Assembly: GCA_035760645.1 (NCBI GenBank) | Contig: DASTSO010000157.1 | Span: forward strand, 1 to 14,271 | Length of the DNA: 14,271 nucleotides | Reading direction: 5' to 3' | DNA from: DASSTY01 sp035760645 | GTDB taxonomy: Bacteria > Gemmatimonadota > Gemmatimonadetes > Gemmatimonadales > GWC2-71-9 | Shown here: piece after piece, positions 1 through 6,065 of the stretch | Layout of the letters: each line of letters opens with the position of its first letter | How positions within the stretch are numbered: position 1 is the first letter of the stretch | Notes under the pieces: generated by a model | Told to the model about the DNA's origin: nothing | Database searches by the model: none | What the model saw: only the letters and a program-made list of their open reading frames with translations | Translations under genes and position numbers: made by a program

Positions 1-91
1 CGGCCTTGACTCTGCACCATGGTATCGGGTGCATCCTTCCCGCCACTGGCCGGCGCGCGCCGCGCGGGCCGATCCCGAGGAGGCTTCCGTC

Positions 92-706
92 GTGCCCGTT
101 CGTGGTCCCCGTCTCAAGGTCCTGCGCCGTCTCGGCGTCCAGCTCCCCGGCCTGACGCGCAAGGTGGCCGAGCGCCGCCCGCATCCGCCGGGCGCGCACG
201 GCACGACGCCGGCGCGCCGGCGGAAGAGCGCCTACCGGCTGCGGCTGGAGGAGAAGCAGAAGCTGCGCGCCAACTACGGCGTCACGGAGGGCCAGCTCCG
301 CCGCTACGTGGCGGCGGCGCGGGCCCGCGCGGGACACACCGGCGCGAACCTGCTCGCGCTGCTCGAGCGCCGGCTCGACAACGTCGTCTTCCGCCTGGGC
401 CTCGCGCCGACGATTCCCGCGGCGCGGCAGCTCGTCGCGCACGGACACGTCGCCGTGAACGGCGCGCGGGTGGACCGCGCGGGCAGGCTCGTCGCGGCCG
501 GCGACGTCGTTGCGCTCACCCCCGAAGCGCGCCGGCGGCCGGCGCTCTGCGCGGCCGCCGAGGCGGGTCCCGTGCTGCGGCTGCCGAGCCATCTCGCGGC
601 CGAGCCGGGTGACGGTTATGCCGGGCGCGTCCTCGCGGCGCCCGCGCGGAGCGACGTGCCGTTCCCAGTGGACGACGCCCTCATCGTGGAGTTCTACGCG
701 CGCTGA
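92..706 (+). CDS. rpsD: 30S ribosomal protein S4, cysteine-less form
   Basis: S4 is a primary 16S rRNA-binding protein that nucleates assembly of the small-subunit body. The 204-residue product has the family's usual length. The PHPPGAHG motif is visible early. An S4 RNA-binding domain follows at about residues 88-150 (NLLALLERRLDNVVFRLGL, then RQLVAHGHVAVNG), and the protein ends in the typical LIVEFYAR. I chose the GTG at 92 because GAGGAGG lies at 77-83, eight bases upstream. The open frame extends back to an ATG at 29, but that extension has no S4 similarity. The N-terminal zinc-binding cysteines of the C+ form are absent. No other ribosomal protein gene is visible nearby, so this may be a second, stand-alone S4 copy; the left flank is outside the window. 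The next gene is convergent. Confidence 0.93.
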   Translation: MPVRGPRLKVLRRLGVQLPGLTRKVAERRPHPPGAHGTTPARRRKSAYRLRLEEKQKLRANYGVTEGQLRRYVAAARARAGHTGANLLALLERRLDNVVFRLGLAPTIPAARQLVAHGHVAVNGARVDRAGRLVAAGDVVALTPEARRRPALCAAAEAGPVLRLPSHLAAEPGDGYAGRVLAAPARSDVPFPVDDALIVEFYAR

Positions 707-733
707 GCGGCGGGCGCGATGCGGCGGCTCACC

Positions 734-1984
734 TCACGCGGCCGGCGTCGAATCGTCCACCCGCACGCCGCCGGCGCGGAGGCGCTCGACGATCTCCGCG
801 AGGTGGCCGCGGCCCCGCGTCTCCAGCTCGAGCGCGATCCGCACCTCGCCCACCGAGATGTCGGCGAAGGCGCGGTGGTGCGCGATGTCGAGGACGTTGG
901 CGCCCGCGGCCGCGACCGTCGCCGTGAGACGGGCGAGCTGGCCCGGGCGGTCGGGCACGGTGACGACGAGGCGGGCGAGCCGCCCGTCGCCGACGAGGCC
1001 GCGGGCGATGATGCGCTCGACGAGATTGGGATCGATGTTGCCGCCGGAGAGCACCAGCACCACGCGGTCGTCGGCGCGCAGCGGCAGCGCGCCGCCCAGC
1101 AGCGCCGCGAGCGGCGTCGCCCCCGCACCCTCGGCGAGCACCTTGCGGCGCTCGAGCAGGAGGTGCACCGCGGTCGCGATCGCCTCCTCGTCCACGGTGA
1201 CGATGTCGTCGACCAGGCGCTCGACGATCGGGAAGGTGCGGTCGCCGACCCGTTTCACGGCGATGCCGTCGGCGATGGTGTCGGTGCTCTCGATCTTCAC
1301 CACGTGCCCCGCCCGGCGCGAGGCGAGCGCCGAGGGCGCGGCCGCGGCCTCGACCCCGAAGAGGCGCACCTCGGGCCGCTGCGCCTTCACGGCGGTCGCG
1401 ATCCCCGCGATGAGCCCGCCGCCGCCGATCGGCACGACGAGCGCCGTGAGCTCCGAGAGCTGCTCGAGGAGCTCGAGACCGATCGTCCCCTGCCCCGCGA
1501 TGACCGCGTCGTCGTCGAAGGCGTGCACGAGCACGCGGCCCTCGTCGCGCGCGATGCGCAGCGCTTCGGTCATCGACTCGGAGAGGGTCGCGCCGTGGAA
1601 GTGGATCCCGGCGCCGAAGCGCCGCGTGTTCGACACCTTCACGAGCGGCGTGTGCTCGGGCATCACGACCTCGGCCCGGATGCCGAGTCGTCCGGCGTGA
1701 TAGGCGACGGCCTGGGCGTGGTTGCCGGCGCTCGCCGTGACGACGCCGCGCGCGCGCTCCTCGGGCGTGAGGGTGAGGAGGCGGTTGAGCGCACCGCGGT
1801 CCTTGAACGAGCCGGTCCGCTGCAGGTTCTCGAGCTTGAGGAACGCCGCACACGGCAGCCGGTCCTCGAGTCCGACGAGCGGGACCACCGGCGTGCGGAT
1901 GGCGCCGTCGCCGATCCGCTCCCGGGCGCGCGCGACATCGGCCGCGGTGACGCTCGCGGGCGTGGCCGCCGCGTCGGCACTCAC
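734..1984 (-). CDS. ilvA: Threonine ammonia-lyase (threonine dehydratase) with C-terminal ACT domain
   Basis: A fold-type II PLP enzyme that deaminates threonine (and often serine) to 2-oxobutanoate, a cytoplasmic step of isoleucine synthesis or threonine breakdown. The 416-residue protein shows the PLP lysine in GSFKDRGALN (K61), the substrate loop SAGNH (85-89), the phosphate-binding loop GGGGL (187-191) and SGGN near residue 308. A single ACT domain begins around residue 330 (VVTVPDRPGQLARLTATV), the layout of the roughly 400-residue single-ACT class. The GTG start overlaps the stop of the upstream DUF59 gene as GTGA, indicating translational coupling. An in-frame extension to 2284 is a shadow of that upstream gene. 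The ACT domain implies amino-acid feedback, probably by isoleucine or valine, but the ligand cannot be read from sequence. Serine dehydratase activity is an alternative. Confidence 0.94.
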   Translation of the reverse strand: MSADAAATPASVTAADVARARERIGDGAIRTPVVPLVGLEDRLPCAAFLKLENLQRTGSFKDRGALNRLLTLTPEERARGVVTASAGNHAQAVAYHAGRLGIRAEVVMPEHTPLVKVSNTRRFGAGIHFHGATLSESMTEALRIARDEGRVLVHAFDDDAVIAGQGTIGLELLEQLSELTALVVPIGGGGLIAGIATAVKAQRPEVRLFGVEAAAAPSALASRRAGHVVKIESTDTIADGIAVKRVGDRTFPIVERLVDDIVTVDEEAIATAVHLLLERRKVLAEGAGATPLAALLGGALPLRADDRVVLVLSGGNIDPNLVERIIARGLVGDGRLARLVVTVPDRPGQLARLTATVAAAGANVLDIAHHRAFADISVGEVRIALELETRGRGHLAEIVERLRAGGVRVDDSTPAA

Positions 1985-2271
1985 AGCGCCCCCGGCGCGG
2001 CCATGCCGGGATGCCACGCGGGATCCCAGACGAGCCGCGGCTCGATGGTGTCGATCGCGGGGACGCCGCTCACCGCCTCGCGGATCCCGGCGGTGATCAC
2101 GCGCTCCATCGGACAGCCGGGCGTCGTGAGGGTGAAGGTCACCGTCGCCCAGCCGTCGTCCACCGCGACGTCGTAGACGAGGCCCAGGGTGACGATGTCG
2201 ACGCCGAGCTCGGGGTCGATCACGCGGCGGAGCACGGCCCAGACGGCTGCGGCGGTGGCGTCGTTGCTCAT
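1981..2271 (-). CDS. DUF59 / MIP18-family metal-sulfur cluster assembly protein
   Basis: A 96-residue protein that is almost entirely one DUF59 domain. Hallmarks are DPELGVDIVTLGLVYDV (residues 19-35) and LTTPGCPM (48-55), whose Cys53 is the conserved cysteine of the family. Relatives include SufT and the phenylacetate protein PaaD, and act in Fe-S cluster maturation; the exact client here is unknown. The C-terminal tail (about 75-96) is proline and tryptophan rich. The gene overlaps the threonine ammonia-lyase by four bases and is divergent from an Mrp ATPase that itself carries an N-terminal DUF59-like region, so the module pairs two related cluster-handling proteins. There is no recognisable Shine-Dalgarno before the ATG, which suggests a leaderless or near-leaderless mRNA. 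Confidence 0.9.
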   Translation of the reverse strand: MSNDATAAAVWAVLRRVIDPELGVDIVTLGLVYDVAVDDGWATVTFTLTTPGCPMERVITAGIREAVSGVPAIDTIEPRLVWDPAWHPGMAAPGAL

Positions 2272-2306
2272 GATCGCGAATCATCGCCGAGCCGGGAGAA
2301 GCGGGG

Positions 2307-2322
2307 TGTGATCATTGTCACA
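2307..2322. promoter_or_regulatory. CRP/FNR-family operator, perfect TGTGA-N6-TCACA palindrome
   Basis: TGTGA, six bases (TCATTG), then TCACA: a perfect match to the classical CRP half-site arrangement. It lies in the 127-bp divergent region between the DUF59 gene and mrp. Its centre (2314.5) is 43-44 bp upstream of the DUF59 start codon, a position compatible with class II activation of a leaderless transcript. FNR and DNR prefer TTGA-N6-TCAA, so the GTGA core points to CRP-like rather than FNR-like specificity. Confidence 0.6.
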
Positions 2323-2331
2323 GGGCACCCC

Positions 2332-2347
2332 TGAGACAATCGTCACA
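2332..2347. promoter_or_regulatory. Second CRP/FNR-family operator, TGAGA-N6-TCACA
   Basis: TGAGA, CAATCG, TCACA: one mismatch from the neighbouring perfect site and exactly 25 bp downstream of it. Its centre (2339.5) is about 60 bp before the mrp ATG. With the activator at -41.5, transcription would start near 2381, and AACGTT at 2370-2375 would be a poor -10 candidate. The pair would therefore serve the two diverging operons from opposite faces of one short region. Confidence 0.5.
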
Positions 2348-2398
2348 CCGCCGGGGCCCGCCCCCGGGCAACGTTCGTAGAACGAGGACTTCATCACC

Positions 2399-3496
2399 AT
2401 GGCACACTCCGCGGGCTCTCCCGCTCCGGCGCTCGACGCCGATCGCATCCTCGCCGCGCTGCGCGAGGTCCCGTACCCCGGAATGACGCGGGATCTGGTC
2501 TCGTTCGGGCTCGTGGATCACGCGAGCGCCTGCGGCACGCTCGCGAAGGTCCGGCTCGCGCTCCGCACGGCGGATCCGGCGATCCCCGGTGCGCTCACCG
2601 ACGCCGTCACCGCTCGCCTCCAGGCGCTCGGCGCCACGCAGGTGACGGTGGAGATCGTGGACCCGCCGGCCGCGCACCCAGGACCGGGAACGAAGCACGG
2701 CGGCGTCGCCGACCCCTGGGGCGACCAGGTCCGGCTGGGGCGCGTGCGCCACGTCGTCGCCGTGGGCGCCGGCAAGGGCGGCGTCGGGAAGAGCACCGTC
2801 GCGGTGAATCTCGCGCTCGCGCTCGCGCGCGGCGGGCTCCGCACCGGGCTGCTCGACGCGGACATCTACGGCCCCAGCCTCCCCGTCCTGCTCGGCCTCG
2901 AGGACGGCGCCCGGCACGCGCGCATGACGCCGGAGCGTCACCTCGTGCCGCTCACGGCGCACGGGCTCCCGCTCATCAGCTTCGGCTTCTTCCTCGGCGA
3001 CCAGTCGCCCGCGGTGTGGCGCGGGCCGATGGTGTCCAAAGCGGTGCGGCAGTTCGCCCGCGGCGTCGCGTGGCCCGAGCTCGACGTGCTCGTGGTGGAC
3101 CTCCCGCCGGGCACCGGCGACGTGCCGCTCAGCCTGGCGCAGTCCATCGAGGTGTCCGGCGCGGTCGTCGTCACGCAGCCCGCGCGCCTCGCCGCGGTGG
3201 AGGCGGCGAAGGCGGGCCGCATGTTCCAGAAGCTCGGCATCCCCGTGCTCGGCGTCGTCGAGAACATGACGGGCGCCTTCGGCCACGGCGCCGGGCGCGA
3301 CGTCGCGGAGGGGCTCGGCGTACCGTGCCTCGGCCGCGTCCCGTTCGACCCCGAGGTCGTCATCGAGGGCGACGCGGGCACGCCGACCGCCGTCACGCGG
3401 CCCAACGGCGTCGTCGCGCGCGCCTTCGCGGTGATCGCCGACCGGGTGGCCGAGTCGCTCGGCTGGCGCGAGGAGCCGGTGGAGTCGCGCGCATGA
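2399..3496 (+). CDS. mrp: Mrp/ApbC/NBP35-type P-loop ATPase lacking the CxxC motif
   Basis: A 365-residue member of the Mrp/NBP35 ATPases, cytoplasmic Fe-S cluster carriers or scaffolds. An N-terminal DUF59-like region (about residues 12-90) precedes the deviant Walker A GKGGVGKST (125-133), the LLDADIYGPS element (151-160) and DLPPGTGD (234-241). The family's VENM motif is present at 287-290, but the CxxC that normally follows and binds the bridging 4Fe-4S cluster is missing: the sequence reads ENMTGAFGHGAG. Only two cysteines remain, C45 and one near residue 312. GAGGA at 2384-2388 serves the ATG. This is the first gene of a plus-strand operon and overlaps the next gene as ATGA. Two CRP-like sites lie upstream. 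Other roles for CxxC-less members, such as a different metal or a partner-supplied ligand, remain open. Confidence 0.94.
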   Translation: MAHSAGSPAPALDADRILAALREVPYPGMTRDLVSFGLVDHASACGTLAKVRLALRTADPAIPGALTDAVTARLQALGATQVTVEIVDPPAAHPGPGTKHGGVADPWGDQVRLGRVRHVVAVGAGKGGVGKSTVAVNLALALARGGLRTGLLDADIYGPSLPVLLGLEDGARHARMTPERHLVPLTAHGLPLISFGFFLGDQSPAVWRGPMVSKAVRQFARGVAWPELDVLVVDLPPGTGDVPLSLAQSIEVSGAVVVTQPARLAAVEAAKAGRMFQKLGIPVLGVVENMTGAFGHGAGRDVAEGLGVPCLGRVPFDPEVVIEGDAGTPTAVTRPNGVVARAFAVIADRVAESLGWREEPVESRA

Positions 3497-4803
3497 ACGC
3501 GAGCACCGGCGCCCCGCCCCGCTCCGGGCCGATGGCGGGGATGCCGATGACCACGGGCTCGCTCGTGCTGCCGGGCGCGCACTTCGCCGCCGCGACGCTC
3601 TTCCTGGTGGCCGGCGGGCTCGGGGTCGCGCGCGTGGCGCCCGAGCTCGCCGCCGGGGCGCACCTCTCGCCGCACGTCGCCGGCGTCACGCACCTCTTCA
3701 CTCTCGGCTGGATCACGACGACCATCTTCGGGGCGCTCTACCAGTTGCTGCCCGTCGCGCTCGGTACGCCGGTGCGCTGGCCGTGGCTCGGGCACGCCAG
3801 CTTGGCGCTCTTCGCGCCGGGCGTCGCGGTGTTCGCGGCGAGCGTCTTCCTCGTCTCCGCGACGCTGCACCACGTCGGCATCGCCCTCGTCGCGAGCGGT
3901 ATCCTCCTCGTCACGGCGAACGTCGGCGCGACGCTCCTGCGGGCGCCGCAGCGCGATGCGAGCGCGCGCGCGGTCGCCCTCGCCCTCCTCTTCCTCGTCG
4001 CCACGCTCGCCCTTGGCATCCTGCTCCTGCACAACTTCCACACCGGCTTCCTCGGCGCACGGCGGCTCGCCTTCCTCGCGGCCCACGCGCACGTGGCGCT
4101 CGGCGGCTGGGTGCTGGTAATGATCGTCGGGATGTCGCACCGCCTGCTGCCCATGTTTCTCGTCGCCCACGGCGTGGAGGCGCGCTGGACCGGGCGCGCA
4201 CTCGCGCTCCTCGCCGCGGGCGTGCCCCTCCTCGCGGCGGGGCTGCTGGGTGACGTGGGCGCGCTCGCCTGGATCGGTCTGCTGCTCATGGAGGCGGGGC
4301 TCGCCTGCTTCCTCGTGCAGGCCCGAACCTTCTACCGGAAGCGCATCCGGCGCCGGCTGGATCCCGGACTGCGGTTCGCCGCCGTCGCCCTCGGCCTCCT
4401 CGCCGCCGCGGCGCTCCTGGCCCCCGCGGTGCTCGCCCGGGGCGCCACGCACCCGCGACTCGCGACCGCGTACGGCCTCGTCGGCCTCCTCGGCGGCTTC
4501 GCGATCTACGTCGCGTGCCTCGGCTACAAGATCGTCCCGTTCCTCGCCTGGCTCGGCCGCTACCGCGACCGCATGGGCCGCGAGCCGGTGCCCGCGGTGG
4601 CCGATCTCTTTTCGGCGACGCTCGCGCGCTGGCAGCTCGGGCTCATGGTGGCGGCCGTCGCCGCCCTCGCGCTCGCCGTCGCCGGCGGCAGCGCGGTGGC
4701 GGCGCAGCTCGCGGCGCTCGCCTACGCGCTCTCGACGCTGGGCTACGCGGGACAGATGCTGCGTGTCGCCGTCGGCGCACCACGGAAGGCGACGCATGGC
4801 TAG
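3493..4803 (+). CDS. Polytopic membrane protein, haem-copper oxidase subunit I / NnrS-like
   Basis: A 436-residue, very hydrophobic protein with about 12 predicted membrane helices. Two helices carry the recognisable histidine motifs: HLFTLGWITTTIFGALYQLLPV (H67 onward) and AHAHVALGGWVLVM followed by MSHRLLPMF (H198, H200, H216). These resemble the haem-ligand helices of cbb3/NorB-like subunit I proteins and NnrS-type proteins of nitric-oxide regulons. The length is short for a complete catalytic subunit I, and no subunit II or cytochrome c gene is beside it, so it may be a haem/copper-binding stress or sensor protein rather than a proton-pumping oxidase. The ATG is inside the ATGA overlap with mrp; the open frame extends far upstream, but that part is the mrp gene in another frame. 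It overlaps the next gene by eight bases. Confidence 0.8.
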   Translation: MNASTGAPPRSGPMAGMPMTTGSLVLPGAHFAAATLFLVAGGLGVARVAPELAAGAHLSPHVAGVTHLFTLGWITTTIFGALYQLLPVALGTPVRWPWLGHASLALFAPGVAVFAASVFLVSATLHHVGIALVASGILLVTANVGATLLRAPQRDASARAVALALLFLVATLALGILLLHNFHTGFLGARRLAFLAAHAHVALGGWVLVMIVGMSHRLLPMFLVAHGVEARWTGRALALLAAGVPLLAAGLLGDVGALAWIGLLLMEAGLACFLVQARTFYRKRIRRRLDPGLRFAAVALGLLAAAALLAPAVLARGATHPRLATAYGLVGLLGGFAIYVACLGYKIVPFLAWLGRYRDRMGREPVPAVADLFSATLARWQLGLMVAAVAALALAVAGGSAVAAQLAALAYALSTLGYAGQMLRVAVGAPRKATHG

Positions 4804-5662
4804 AGCGGCCGAGGGCCCGGTGCGTCCGACCGATCGCGTCGCACAGGTGCTCGCGCGCGACGAGGCGCTCGTCGAAGTGTTCGTGCGCCACTCGCCGCGG
4901 TTCGCGAAGCTGCGGAACGGGGCGCTGCGGCGCGTCATGGCGCGGCTCGTCACCGTCGCGCAGGCCGCGGAGATGGTCGAGGTCCCGGTCGCGCCGCTCG
5001 TGGCGGACCTGAACCGCGCGCTGGGCTACGTGCCCGCGGATGCGGCGATGCTCCCCGGCGCGGACGGAGCCGCAGCCCCGCGCGCCGATGCCGCCGACGA
5101 GGCGCCCGTGACCGACGAGGAGCCCGCTCCGGTCGAGCCGCCGGCCGGGGCCCCCGAAGTCGAGCTCGACGTGCGAGACGACCTGCGCCGAGGCGCGGAG
5201 CCGTTCACCCGCATCACGGCGGCGCTCAACGTGCTCCCGCCGGGCGGGGTGCTCCGGCTGCGCGCGCCGTTCCGGCCGGTGCCGCTGATCCGCCTCGTCG
5301 CGCGCCGCGGCTTCGCGCACCACGCCACCCGGGTCGGCGACGAGGACTGGGTCGTGCGCTTCTTCCGCACCGGCCGAGCGACGCCGATCGAGGCGGCGGC
5401 GGCACCACCCGCGCCGGCGGCCGAGCCCGTCGGACAGGGCGACGAGGTCTGGCTCGACGTGCGCGGGCTCGAGCCGCCGGAGCCGCTCGTGCGCACACTC
5501 GCCGCCGTCGAGCGGCTCGCGCCGGGGGCGACGCTCGTGCAGCTCAACCACCGCGTCCCGCAGCACCTCTTCCCGGTGCTTCGCGAGCGGGGCTTCACCT
5601 ACGCGGTCGAGCAGACGCCCGACGGGCGGGTGCTGACGCGCATCCGCCGTGTGCCGGCCTGA
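4796..5662 (+). CDS. DUF1858-DUF2249-DUF2249 three-domain protein
   Basis: A 288-residue soluble protein with three modules. Residues about 9-77 are a DUF1858 domain (LRNGALRRVMARLVTVAQAA, then LVADLNRALG). An acidic, Pro/Ala-rich linker covers 80-120. Two DUF2249 domains follow at about 122-192 (VELDVRD, LPPGGVLRLRAPFRPVPL) and 217-285 (VWLDVRG, LAPGATLVQLNHRVPQHLFP). DUF2249 has a TusA-like fold and is often encoded beside denitrification, hemerythrin or NO-related genes; its biochemical role is unsettled. The gene overlaps the upstream membrane-protein gene by eight bases, so the two are probably translated together. The histidines in the second DUF2249 (NHRVPQHLF) are possible metal or partner sites, which is inference. 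Confidence 0.86.
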   Translation: MARAAEGPVRPTDRVAQVLARDEALVEVFVRHSPRFAKLRNGALRRVMARLVTVAQAAEMVEVPVAPLVADLNRALGYVPADAAMLPGADGAAAPRADAADEAPVTDEEPAPVEPPAGAPEVELDVRDDLRRGAEPFTRITAALNVLPPGGVLRLRAPFRPVPLIRLVARRGFAHHATRVGDEDWVVRFFRTGRATPIEAAAAPPAPAAEPVGQGDEVWLDVRGLEPPEPLVRTLAAVERLAPGATLVQLNHRVPQHLFPVLRERGFTYAVEQTPDGRVLTRIRRVPA

Positions 5663-5718
5663 GCGCGGCGCCGCCACATCGTTTCCCGTCGACCCACCCT
5701 CACCAGCCGGAGTCAAGT

Positions 5719-5952
5719 ATGTCCGTGGAGAAGACCCGCATCGACGTCCGCCGGATTCCGCCGCGCGAGCGGCACCCGTCCATCTTCGCCGCCTTCGACG
5801 CGCTCCAGCCGGGCGAGGCGCTCGTCATCGTCAACGACCACGATCCGCGCCCGCTCCGCTACCAGCTGATGATGGAGCGGACCGAGCAGTTCGAGTGGAT
5901 CTACGAGGCCGAGGGGCCCGAGGTCTGGCAGGTACGGATCGAGCGGCACTGA
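5719..5952 (+). CDS. Single-domain DUF2249 protein
   Basis: A 77-residue protein that is one DUF2249 domain: an opening RIDVRRIPPRERHPSIFAAF, a central LQPGEALVIVNDHDPRPLRY, and a closing WIYEAEGPEVWQVRI. The NDHDPRPL motif is the best-conserved part of the family and is more canonical here than in the two DUF2249 domains of the upstream gene. CCGGAG at 5707-5712 is six bases before the ATG. It follows the upstream gene by 56 bp on the same strand and is probably the last gene of the mrp operon. A CRP-like palindrome lies 25 bp after its stop. Confidence 0.86.
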   Translation: MSVEKTRIDVRRIPPRERHPSIFAAFDALQPGEALVIVNDHDPRPLRYQLMMERTEQFEWIYEAEGPEVWQVRIERH

Positions 5953-5976
5953 GCCGGGCTCCGAGGGGGCAGGCGG

Positions 5977-5992
5977 CGTGACTCTCGTCACG
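5977..5992. promoter_or_regulatory. Third GTGA-N6-TCAC palindrome, upstream of the BNR/Ycf48-like lipoprotein
   Basis: CGTGAC, TCTC, GTCACG: perfect 6-bp arms that also read as GTGA-N6-TCAC, the same core as the two sites at 2307-2347. Its centre is about 81 bp before the lipoprotein start at 6066. It could equally be a short hairpin ending the upstream operon, but no T-run follows, which favours an operator. Confidence 0.45.
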
Positions 5993-6065
5993 TCGCCCCG
6001 GGGGTGTCCGTTGGATACTGGGGAACCGTCCCGTGTGCATCCCCACCTTTCGCTTTGGAGCCCCC

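Noticed and set aside
6..34. TTGACT as a -35 box for rpsD
   Set aside because: No acceptable -10 element occurs at 16-18 bp spacing.
1985..2284. In-frame N-terminal extension of the threonine ammonia-lyase
   Set aside because: The extra 100 residues are Arg/His-rich and are the DUF59 gene read in another frame; the GTGA overlap gives the natural start.
2938..4953. A 671-codon open frame on the minus strand opposite mrp and the membrane-protein gene
   Set aside because: It has low-complexity Arg/Glu/His composition and no motifs, and lies antisense to two well-supported genes; long antisense frames are expected at this GC content.
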